From: Ectobius pallidus
Taxonomy: Eukaryota > Arthropoda > Insecta > Blattodea > Ectobiidae
Length of the DNA stretch: 64,000 bases
Reading direction: 5' to 3'
Assembly: GCA_964059195.1 (NCBI GenBank)
Contig: CAXKWD010000002.1
Span: 50,122,923 to 50,186,922, forward strand
Shown: piece by piece, positions 19,180 to 31,800 of the stretch
Numbering within the stretch: position 1 is the first letter of the stretch
Layout of the letters: every line of letters starts with the position of its first letter
The notes under the pieces: generated by a model
Database searches by the model: none
What the model was told of the DNA's origin: nothing
Seen by the model: the letters and a program-made list of their open reading frames with translations, nothing else
Translations under genes and position numbers: made by a program

Positions 19180-21960
19180 TATGTTACAAAATAATGTAAA
19201 ATAGCAAATCATGGTAAAAATATAACACCATGAATTCTTCTCGGTAATAGCTTGTGTTAGATTTATGTCATATCAGGCGATTTGACCATGTGATGCAATC
19301 TATTCAAATCTTGTCTTGGGTACGCCTCAAACAACGAAGAATAGGTCTACTCCATTCTCTTATTTTCCTTCACAATATATTAACTTCTTCTGCTGCTTAT
19401 TTACAACCTCGTTTTAATTGCCTTTCGACCTCATGTACGTATAACCGAAGTCCATTGCTTATTCTCCGATATTCTTCATCTGTTAGTGTTGACCCATAAC
19501 ATCAGACACTGTAGAATTGTGCTAAAATTCAGAAACAAATTGAATGTTCGTTTTATTAGTCATTAATTAGTGAGCATAAAATGTGCCCAGGATTATTGTT
19601 TTATTTTGTTATTATTAATCATTACTTTTATTTTTGTAATTAAATATTTTTATTTTATTAATTGGTTATAAGAAAATTTGTCGTTTCATAAACACTAATT
19701 CTCACTTCTACCACCATACTAGATCGCACCTGCCTCAATAATAGCGCATTAATAAAAGCAACGAAAAAATAAACCAATACATTCACAAATATAATAGTAA
19801 CCTAAGTAACTTAGGGTATAATATGCATAGCGACGCAGAAGCAAACAACAGCCTCGTGTTATATTATTTTTAAATTGCTTCTTTCAATACTTAGTTTCCT
19901 GATAGTTGATGTATAACTTACCGGCGTCCTCATTGAAAGCTGCGAACTCCTTTTCTTCCCCCCTATTATAACAAACCTATTTACATAATTTTTTCCAGTT
20001 TTCATTTTGGACCGTAGGTCTTCGTGCCCCCCTTGCAACGCGGGGTCTGCGGGACCTTCAGTTACGCCATTGCATTGAACTAGCCTATATTTACGTTAGA
20101 CCTATGAGCTGCACTGTTAGCCTACAAGGAATATCAGAATGGCTCACATGAAATTAACATGGAATCTTGAAATTTTTTAAAAACATAGGCTATCAAGAAT
20201 TTGATGGTTTGTATGGAAAAGATATAGGCTATTAGTTATTTATTGGTACCGGTACCTTGAGAACTTTCTGAGATTTTTCGTTAAGCCTATAATTGAAACG
20301 AAGGCTTAAAATTATGTTTAAAAAGCCCAATAAACATAATACATGAGAGTTTTGTCCCTTTAATTTGCATACAATATAAGATTACGCGGATAGATAATGG
20401 ATATATGTGACGTGAAAATTTTTCAAACTATGGGTATTCAACGCACGATTTCAGGAACCACAGAAGACCCCTGGAGATTCATTTTCAACAAACCTGCTTG
20501 ATTAAAATTAAAGCATCGGAATAATAAGAGGCTAGTGCTGGTTTCGTAGAAGCACACTCGGTTTTGGCAGATAACGCCTACGTGATTAGCATCTAAAAAG
20601 ACAAGCTGAATGTGTAATATTATACAACAGAAAGTAATAAGCTGAGGTGTGCCCTTGATCGGACAACTCATGGTGCTGAATGTGTCAGATCACTTATCAA
20701 GTTTCAAGTTTCCAGTTTTTTTTTTTAAATTGAAGTTCACAGAAAATATCTGAAGGTTTAATAACTATTATGGAACATGTTTGCAAGAATCACCGATGGC
20801 CACGCCTACTGCGTTCATCTGTTTCCTCTGTAGCCTATGGCTGCTTGTCCACAAACTAATTGAGTCTTCAACGTAATGTAATATTTCTTATTCCCATTTT
20901 GCGAACCTTTTTAAGTGTTTCAAAATAAAGGGAACACAATACACAATCTCAGCATAACGCTTCGTCAAGACCCGAAACCGAAGAATATTAATAACTAGCG
21001 AAATTTTGACTTAGTGATTTTAATTATTTTATAAAAATCACGATAGTATTTTCCTCTCCATGTCACTTGTTTCTTCATATTCACTAAATATTCTGTTACA
21101 TCGTTTCAGGAAGTTCTCGATACAAAGACTGATGAATAGGCCTATGCTGTACACCCTTGGTTGGACCGTAAGACCCATGTTGGAGGAAACACAGAAATAT
21201 CGGCTCGTTAAAAGTTAATTAAAGTTGCTTAAGATAATCTAAACGTGCCGTTTGGTCGAATAGAAACCCAAAATTCTGTCAAGTGTAATAATTCCAATTT
21301 TTAAAAATGAGATTTGTAATAAAGCTTATGATATATATCTACTTTTTCATAATTTCACCTTACAAGTCTTAATATTAGTAAAAGGCTAATAAACCCAGAA
21401 ATATGTCCGGTTATATTTATTTCACAACTTAATTTTGTTCCAGATGACTAGAGAAAGTAGCCAAATCAATGATTGAATTAAGAGGAAACGGAATGATGAA
21501 AAATAGACAAGGCCACTGGTAGAAAAGTTAGTCCATTGACAGTCCATAGAGACATGAAATTTGATGGCATTTTTTTCGCACAAGTTGAGTCATTCTTACA
21601 TCATTCTTACATCAGAATAGCTTTTTCTTAAAGCGAAAAGTCAGAAAATGCCACAGGGAGCTGGTGTAAGCTTTGAGAATAAAGACTTTCCGTACCGAAC
21701 TTCGAGGGTTTTATAGGTTGGGCTATGCGTGCTTTCATGCCTCTAACTACTGCAATATAGTAGAGTGGCACGATACTGTCGTGAATGCATGTTTATGGGT
21801 GTCTGCTTTCTACGCTACACCTGGGCCTAGTACCCATAATCTGCATCTTACATACATTCCATTCCTGTCGTTTCATTTGCATATTGCAAAAAGTTTCAAA
21901 ATGGCCCAGATTTTCAAAAAAATACGACCGTTGCCACCCCTCGTATAATTTAATGTAGTA
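19180..21960. other. Intergenic stretch without recognised genes
   Basis: AT-rich sequence with scattered stops in all frames. Short open frames here (largest about 90 codons, 21673-21948) show no domain, splice context or recognisable similarity. Confidence 0.5.
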
Positions 21961-21969
21961 GGACAAGAA

Positions 21970-22205
21970 ATTTTAAAATGCCTATAAATACGGCACCCGA
22001 GCACGAGCAGTCTTGCTCATTCGGGTGTATTACTAAATTTAATACTTCTTGTGAAGACGTAGCCTATATTTCTTTTCCTCTTTTTAAATAGTAGTTGTAG
22101 TTAATTTTGAATTTTGAAAATTGTTTTATTTTACCTGTATAAATATGTATTTGTATTTGTATTTGTATTTGCAATTCTATGTAATAATGATAATAAATAA
22201 ATAAA
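21970..22205 (+). mobile_element. LINE-type 3' end, copy 1
   Basis: Begins CACCCGAGCACGAGCAGTC, which can form hairpins with the following CTTGCTCATTCGGGTG. It continues through a conserved AT-rich body and ends in ATGATAATAAATAAATAAA. The same sequence in the same orientation is at 37222-37435. A hairpin plus A-rich simple tail suggests a truncated retroelement 3' UTR. The family is not recognised. Confidence 0.6.
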
Positions 22206-22767
22206 AAAAATTAAAAAATAACAAATAAATTTAAAAAAATATGTAAAAACTTGTAAAATAAATCTTGTAAAATGTTGTAGCATGGACATTTATGGTTTTC
22301 ACAGAGTGAAGGTCAAGAGTAAAATAAGTTATTACATAGAAATCCTTTTCTACTTATTACGTATCATGTGCTATTGCTACTGACATAACCTATATCCCGT
22401 GAAAATTATAGCCTATAGGTAATATTGTTATGCCTAATTTCCTTTATGAACGTCTTTATGAAAAGTCTGTAAGTACATAAAATATGCAAGTTTCATGGAA
22501 GCGTGGGAATTAATATTAATTTTAGGTAAGCAATTCTTGTCTTCAGCAGAAGACCATACCCATGAATCACAGCGAACTTTGACTCTGGGATCCCCGCTGG
22601 TCATGGTAATTCTTATTCCGCCTCACGGGCGACCGTGATATTGTATGCTGATTGGCTGGTACTCTAATTGGTGTTCTGCACAAGGTTAGCAGCTTCATGG
22701 CTACATATTGTTTTTCCTGCATAAATGGTACCTCTTCAGTCATTCTTCCGGCACCGGTTCCGTCATC

Positions 22768-22819
22768 ATGTATTGGCACACATTGTTCATCGCCCTAGCT
22801 TTATCGGCAACAACCATCG
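22768..22819 (+). CDS. Lipase exon 1 (signal peptide)
   Basis: Encodes only the 17-residue signal sequence and one base of the next Gly codon. The donor is ATCG|GTAAGT. A frame this short cannot be found by length alone; it is supported by phase and by the signal peptide it gives exon 2. Confidence 0.85.
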
Positions 22820-25800
22820 GTAAGTTTTCTCTTGCGAAATAATATTCGGTAAGGTACGGAAATTGAGGATATCCTATCTTTCTGATTAAAGCATGTACTT
22901 AATTTGGAAGTTTCAGTTAAATGAGTGGAAGGGGAGGTGAATTTGCTGTCGTTTACAAAATAATATTTTACTGTAATTTGCTGCTCTTTACTTTTTTGTG
23001 CATTTACTAACTTAATTTCAGCAAACTGTCACAGAATACAGAGTATCATATTTACTATCCTTTTTTAGATATGAAAATAAAAATAAATATTACATAATTT
23101 TAAAATTCCTACTACGACCCTAAACTTAATTCACAGGAAAAGGGAAACGTTTTTCATTTTAAACTATATAAAACACAGTGTACTTAGAACTGAATTGATG
23201 GGAGGAAAAAGGTACATATTAAGTAGGTATCCCATAAAATAAGTTAATTAAACTGAGATAATCATTTTGTTCTTTATTTGTATACCTACCCCCTGAATCT
23301 AAGAAGATGCATATTTCTCTACTTCAGGTCTGAGACATAGCCATCAGAAAAAAAGGAAAGAGTTGAAAAATGGTCAGGAATAAGTTCATTTAGAAAAAAA
23401 AGGTGTATACCGGGTAGTTATTTCAGAAAAGAAATGTAACTATTAAAATATTGAATCAAGTTTTATGAATCAAGAATTTGACATCTGTTTTGTATCATGT
23501 AAATGTCTTTTGTACACCATAAAGTTAAATAATTTCGATTTTTACCCACTTAAATTCCTTATTCTAATGAAACTAATGTAATTCAAGCACACTTGATAAC
23601 ATTTTCTCATAAAAATTATCATTTCAATGACGCCTACGCAAAATACCCATTAAAAATACTTAAAATACCCATTAAAAATACCCAATTAAATTTAATTGGT
23701 TAGAAGAGAAAAATTATATGTTCCAGAAACCTCAACTTTCGACAAATTGAAAAAAAAAGAATTCCCCGCCAAATACATGTTTTACAAATACTTTTCTTTG
23801 ATGACTAGGCCTAATACCTTAGGTAAGTAGGACTGTGATATATGAAGAACATTTACGGTAATTGATTTTTATAGCACAAAAACTGACATGAAAGTAATAG
23901 GATACCGTCCCTTTTTCAACTCAAAAGATATATATAGGCTATATATATATACCAATAGAGGCTATAACAAATTGTAGTCTTAAATAACTATAACAACAAC
24001 CATTTCTCTTCGTTAGAGTACTTTTCATACATTAGACGATCATATTTTTCTTATTCGGATTTCGAAGCCCTTGTTTCGTAAAACCTGCAAAAGGCCTAAC
24101 CCACGCGTATTCGAGCTTTCTCGTTTTGATGAATACTGCCAGTTTTCAAAATATTGCATTTGTTAACCACTTTGTACATGGTTCATACTCTTATACTGCC
24201 TTAGCAAGCTAAGGAATAGCCTATTATCTATTTTATGAAACCCGGAGGTTCTTTGCCGAGCTTTCTTTCTTAGGTTTAAAACCTAAGAATCCTGGCCCTA
24301 ATGAAGACATTCTTGGTACGCTAGTTTAACATACTGAAATAAGAAAAATGTAGCAGTGACTGCAGGTTTTGGTATTTAAGTTATTACCTATTTAGTATTC
24401 AAATAAATGCAGATTACCATTTTAATTCTGAGAATATAGATGGCCCTGAGATATGTTAAGTTTTGATAAGTTATAATTCAGCCTCTTCCCGTGTTTACTA
24501 CTAAGTTAATTAAATGCTAATTGGAATCCACGGTTCTAAAACGGAAGTAGACCTAACAATGACGCACAGCACTGCACGTTGTTTTCATGACCTAAGTTTA
24601 CGCCTCAACAAAAATACCATTAGGTGTCCAAGGCGATCTAGGAAGCCAGTCACGCAAGATTCTTCTACTCAGTATTCTTAAATTATGTTCACATAGCGTA
24701 CAACCAATCAGACAGAATGCTTTCGCATGCCGAACACGAGTGGTCATACTGGGTTCAACAACTCTTAGTAATAAATCTAAATCCTTTTACCCTCGTCAAA
24801 CAAACTACACAACGCTAAGTAATAAATGTAATTTATCTGACACTCTTTAATCCTACTAAAGAAAAGACTGGATTGTTGTGTGCAGTTTGTGTAATCTAGT
24901 AACATAACATTCAATTACATTATTCAGAAGAAAAAAGAAGATTGCAAGCCTTTAAATTGTGGTGCTACAGAAGAATGTTAAGAATACGATGGAAATATTA
25001 AGAAGAATTAATAAATAAAATAAATAAATAAATAAGCCCGTCACAATCCCTTATAGGGCAAGGGCCTCCTACCATGGTAGGGCTGGCTCTGTTTTACTCT
25101 CCCAAGGTGAGCTATTTCCTTGGAGAGTTGGGTTTTTGCCTCCTGGTGGGTTAAGACCTATATATTAACAACACTTTCCTAGGACACTGTTTTCCTAATG
25201 AATTAAATGCTCTATCATTTGTTTTCAGTTCACTTTTTCTGTGACCTATCCTGAACATCTCGTTTCTGCCTCCTCCCTGAACTCTTCTTCCTTTCCTAGA
25301 TCACTGTTTTCCTAATGATTTAAATGTTTTATCACTTGTTTCCAGTACACTCTTTCTTTGGCCTGTCTTGTCCATCTCATTCCTAACTCCTCCCTGAATT
25401 CGTCCTCCCATCTGCGTCGAGGTCTGCCTCTGCTTCTTTTACCCTTCCTCTGGTCCCAAACAGTTGTTGCATACGCCCATCTTTCTTGATTCATTCTGAT
25501 GACGTGACCTCCCCAATTCCATTTGGTTTTTCTTACAACAATCGCTGCGTTTTCCAGTTCACTTCTTTTTCTTAACTCCTCATTTCTTATCCTGTCCCTT
25601 AGATTTATTCCCAACAGTTTTCTTTCCATCTTTCTCTGACAAATCTCTATCATGTTAACTTGTTCCTTTCTTAATGCCCATGTCTGGCAGCCATATAGTA
25701 GGACTGGTATGACGCACATTTTTAGCACTTCCAATCTCTTCTTGATATTTATGTGCCCGTCTAGGAGGATAAACTTTAAGCTCCAGAACTTTCCCCATGC

Positions 25801-28800
25801 GAGCCTAATTCTCCTGTTGATTTCTGCATTTCCGTTATTTGACATGTTGATTGATTGACCCAGGTAAGTATATTCTGTACAATACTCTATTGCCTTTCCT
25901 TCTACAAATACCGGTATTTCTATATGGTTTGTCATTATTTTAGTTTTTGAAGGATTCATTTCTAGCCCTACTTTCTTGCTCCCATTGTTTAGATCTGTTA
26001 TAATCTTTTGCAGAAGAATTAATAGTGACAGGAAATTCATATTATATTATTAAACAGAGGCGGAATTCACTATTAGGACACCTAATCAGACATCAGAACT
26101 TTCTTACCTGGCTGCAAACCCGAGAAGAATATCTTCATAAGAAGAAGGTATTTATCCATAAAACTTTTCGAATTGGTTGCCAGTGCCACACGAATCTTAA
26201 TGAATAATTTCCGGTCAAAATTAGACTACATTACTTAAACATGAAAGAATGCTGTTTTATCTTCTGCTTTAACGCTTTCTATTACACAATGTAGTGTTAT
26301 TAATATTGTAGGCCTACTTATTATTATTCGAGAATTATAATGCTTCGCCACGATACTCGCATTGTGCGTGAGCTATGTGATACACGTAGCGGTATATAGG
26401 GAAAATTAAAAAAATACTAAAAATAGATTTTATTTCGCGGATTATGGAGTTTGTGGTTTTATTTACGAAATTCGCGTTATTTCCCGGCTTACATTTGCTT
26501 GCAAATGGTACCGGTACCTAACATCTTAATACATCAAGATAATATAAAATTGACATCAGAATACATCATTTTATAACGGTTTTAATTCATATAAATTTCA
26601 GTCTAATTTTATTGTATCTGCAAATACATATACATATACATATGAACATACTTTTATCAGTTCCTAGCAAGTAATATAGAAAACTTCTATTGATATAATC
26701 CACAAGGACATTTTTACTCTCTCAAATATTGTAGTTATTACAACATATTTGTAATTATAATTTTAATGTTGAACATGATTTATCTGTTAACTTTTAGCAT
26801 TGACTATGTGTAACGCTTATACAAATCAATACTGTACTTAACCAAAAATACTCTCAATTCTTTCATATTTTATAAACTGCTCTTTTAGAATTATACTAAA
26901 GATTATACAATTAATTTCCTAGAGTATTTTTGATTCCTTATCAACCTTTCTCTATTCTTTTCGTCTCATACTAGTGCTTAGGTGGAAATATAACCTGATA
27001 TAAACTGTCCTGTAAGACGACCCCGGATTTTGGGGGCCTTTATTATGATTCAACTATAGTTTTATCTGAGGAAATATACGGGTTTTTTTAATGTTTGGTT
27101 TTCAACTCGGGTCGACACAGCTAGGCTTACTAGTGTGACTAATGCTCATGAACTTGCATTTTGGAATCGATCTTATCGTAATCTATATTCCAATTTATGA
27201 ATTCAAGAAAGTATTTCTTTACTATTATATTTGCCCCTACATTTTACCGGTATTGTCACATTTATATACTGGTATTGGACGTATTTTACCGGTAATAACG
27301 GTTTACACAATATTTATTATGGTTTATATGGGTATGGGTATTTTATAATATCGGTATTCTATCCAAACCTAAATTATTCCGGTATTCGGTAACTGGGATA
27401 AACCTTGTCCTCTCACTCTTGCACTAATAGCCGGTTCTCAAAACACTGTCACTTCACCGTGACAAATATAAAATTGCTCCGATACAACAGAACTGGATTT
27501 TCAGTGTAGGCATATGTGTGAAGACAAAGTTTCACTAAGCCAGAAGATTCAAATACCAGGGAAAGAATTGTACTAACTTCAGGCTATATACTTAGGTGAA
27601 GACTCTGGGAGCGGCAATCTGCCCCCTCAATATTTAGAAGTAGTGGCCTCGGCCCTTAGTATATAGAAGCACAATCCTGCCCCCCCCCCCCCCCAGTTTA
27701 GAAGTAAGGGCTTCGCCGTGTTGACCAGCAAAAAGTAAGATTAAATATTCAGAGTTATTTATTTACTTTTATTTTATTCATGTCATATTATTTGTCACTA
27801 TGCTTTTAGGCATCCTATGCCTAATTGCTAACAATCCGATATTATTATAATTATTGCTTCCCCCAAGAAAAATTTAAGTCAGCACCTCATGTTTTTCAGT
27901 TTACATAGCTTTGACAACTTCAAAGAAACGTCTGTAGGTATAAATAAATTTGCTGCTCTTAAGATTTGAATAATTTAATCAAGAACTTAAAGAATTTTTA
28001 AGAAATAATATAAGTGAATTACGAGTTATATTGTTTTTAAACATAGTGTCTTCTCTAGCATAATGGCAATCCATTTTGAAGTTTACTTTTTATATACGAT
28101 GTTCTGAATTCTTTGTAACAAAGTAAAACTTCTGTATTAATTTCAAACCACAGCTAAGAATAGGGCAAGAATGAGCACATAGGCACTGACTTTGGAGGGG
28201 GGTAGAGTAATTTCTCTCCCAAACATTTAAGTCTTTATCATATAAGACCTATGTATAACAACCAAGAATCAAACTCTTCCCCCCCCCCCAACAACATTTT
28301 GAAGTTAGCGCCTCCGTTTATATAAGTTACACTGATCTGATGCATTAGCCAAATAACATTTTCTTTTACAAATTTTTTTTGGGAGGAGTAGAACAATTTT
28401 TTTTGCTAAACTCGATATTCTGCAATCGACGTGCCAGCCAGGCTGCATCTTTTCATACCAAATATGTACAAATGTCACCATCACATACATGACCAAGTGC
28501 AGGCTGAATTTAGCAGATGGCAGAGTAGTCTACAGATTATAATGAAACGCCGGTGTGTTATTTCATATTGGAATAATAAGATGGTAAAAACAAGATCATG
28601 AATAAAATCAGTGTTAGGAGTTACATTAGGCAACTATTACAAACAATGACATCAGAGTTCTTAGTATAATGGAGTTTTGTGAAAGATGTGGAAGGCAGAT
28701 TTCGTTATGTGCTATATTGAATCTCTTCCTGCATTATGATATTTCATTACTGTGATGCTCATTCCTCTTTTGTTTCCCACGGCTCGGGATGGAGGAGTCT

Positions 28801-31800
28801 AGAGTATGGTTCACAGGTTTGTGCGTTGTCGAGCTGTTTTTTTTTCCTCCTAATTCATGAATTATATCTTCTGTATTTCAGGTGAGGAAGTTTGTTTCGA
28901 AAACCTCGAGTGCTTCCCTACTGGAGAACCATGGTCAACATACAAAAGACCTGTCCCACCACCCGAAGGACCAGACGTTGTAAAAGTAAACTATCATCTC
29001 TATACAAGGTAACAATATTACAAAACTACAGTAGGTACTGTATATTTTAAGGCTGATTTTGATAATTATTCTTGTCCTATTTTTATTGTAAGTTATATTG
29101 TTAACAAAACATTTGGATGCTCATTTTTTATATCTTTACTAGGGAAAGTCCAAATGATGCCTATATCATAAAGGGAGATTCTGATTGGACGCTAAGAGGA
29201 TCAACTTTTGACTACCAGAAACCAACTATTTTCTTCATGCATGGTTGGAAAGGGAGTATAGCTGATTACTGGATTCCAACAGCTAAGGATGCTATTTTAA
29301 AAAGTGTAAGTAAACTATCCATGTGCAGAATGACAAGAAAAGACATTTCAATTAGAGAAAATGTGGTCCTAGATTATGAGTTGAGGAAATTGTTTGCAAT
29401 ATAAAACACTCTTGTTTTGTTTCCAACGAAGTATATAGAATAATGTCACTTGAACACCCTTTGAGAAAAATAAACCATCATTTTATAACTGTGCATCGAT
29501 ATGTCATTTTAAAATGAAATAAAAAAAATGTTTAATTTTTTATTGCTAGAACACAAAATGCAGTGGTGAAAATTAAGGATGAAAACATGGCAAGAGATTC
29601 TCAAATGAAAATGATTGTCTATTGTCTGAAAGTAATGATTTGTAGTATACTGGGTTTTTTCCACTGAAGGAAATGTAGTAGTTCAAAATGCACATTCCTT
29701 AAAATTTTTGGTATCAGTTGGGCTGCAAATCTGTTTGTTTCCTAGGGACGTAATTTGCTTATAAAGTTATAATAGACAAGCATTAAAAACATTATTATTT
29801 ATGTTTAACCATATAAATTACGTAAATTATTATAAAAATTATCTATCTTTAAAAATGGTGAAAAATGCAAAATTATATCAAAACAAATGCATTCATTTAA
29901 TCAATTAATTTATTATACACATTTTTGTATATTCGAGCTATCTTTCAACCCTCATATAAAAACAATCCAAAATTTTTAAATGCCTTGCCCTAGTGATTAA
30001 TTTTAAGCTGTGTACAGTATCAACTCTAGAATGATAGGGAAAAAGCAAGTAAGTCAAAAAACCAAAGTTCCAGGAGAGACAAAAACAATTTATTTCCACA
30101 GCATTGTTACAATATTTAGATCAGCCCACCCAGATATTTTTACATTGTATAAGATAATTATGTAAAAATATCTGGGTGGGCTGAACTAGATATTGTAACA
30201 ATGCTGTGGAAATAAATTGCTTTGTCTCTCCTGGAACTTTGGTTTCTTGACTTATTCGCTTTTTCTCTATCACTCTAGAACTGCAAAGTGCAGTGATCTA
30301 AGCTGTGGATTCCACCATTGAGTCAGAATAACAGTTCTGTATATCCCAAACTAGATCCCTAGACTGAGTTCTAGATTTCACAGGCGACTTCCTTACATAC
30401 AAATATGCAGGAGTTATATCATTGGCGAAGTGGTCAATATAGATTTGACATTTGCAAGAAGTATTCAAATAATTTTGAAGCCATATGTAACCTAATTCTC
30501 ATGCCACTACCCTGTACTCCATAAACTGTGAGACGCAAATGAAGTAAATTATTGAAAATAAAATTTTATTTAACTTTAGTATACTATACATGCAATAGAT
30601 GTTTTCACGTTAACATTGTGGCAGTGACCAAAGCTACCAATATTATAGTTAAACTTTGTATTGCTCCTTTCTATTCCTTTTTGCCTTATTAGCACATTTT
30701 TGTTTCCTCATTTCTTATGAAAATTGCTACTACTATTCTAAACCTTGATAATTAGTTAAATTGTGCCTACTTCCTCTACAGAATAAGTATAGTCATAAAA
30801 TCTGACTTATGTTTCATTTTGTATTTTTTTAGTTTGATGCTAATGTGTTCATGGTTGACTATGGCTCTCAGAAGGACAAACCATACACACAATCTGTATC
30901 TAACGCAAGAGTTGTTGGGGCTCTTCTAGCAAGGTAAGTGATGTTTAATAAATTGAATCAGCTTCAGATTTTAAAATGGAGTGATTCACAAGTTTTGTGG
31001 GCTGATATTTGTTTCTATCCCTACAAGGTCCAAGACTTTTGAACAACCTATTAGGACCAGCACTTTTAGTCATTTTTCTCATATTAGAAGCTTACCATTT
31101 TAAATAATACATTTATTTATTTACATCCTGCGAGATCAATGTACATTGATATGGGACATGTCAATATTGTATGTAATATGGTTGAGATAAATGCTAAGCG
31201 ATACAGTGTAGATCTAAGTAAGTATTACTTCTGACTAAGGCACAACACTGGGAATTGGTTTGTTAAGTAAATTGACCATTGGTATTTATTGTTGGTTGAT
31301 AAAATAAATTGAAAATTGTAACTGAAGAGTTAAGAGTTATTTTAAAAATCTACGAATAATATGATACTAGTATATATTCTATGACCAAGAAATATAAATC
31401 ACATTAAGCTGTGATGAAAAATTACTTCATTAATCACTATTATAAAACTAGCCTAGTATTAAATCGAACAGCTATAGATGCTGCTGTGTTCTTGTTATAT
31501 TATACATTATTTTTGTCGTCATCTTACACTTTTCAAAATGAAAACTGTGTTAACATGTGTGAGTGATTTATCAATCGAAAGATTTGTTCACTAGTTTGAC
31601 TAATTTGAAATCTATAGAGTTTTAGTAAGTATTTAAGTATTTAATTAAAATGTCATACTTCAAGGTCAAACAGAAAGTCTCATTTCAATATCTTCATCCA
31701 CAGCCCAATATAAAATTCAATCAAAGAACACATTCATAACAAAACAAATGATAAATGCTAGTGAACATGGCCAACTTGTTAAGTGAAAGCCTTAGTCTGT

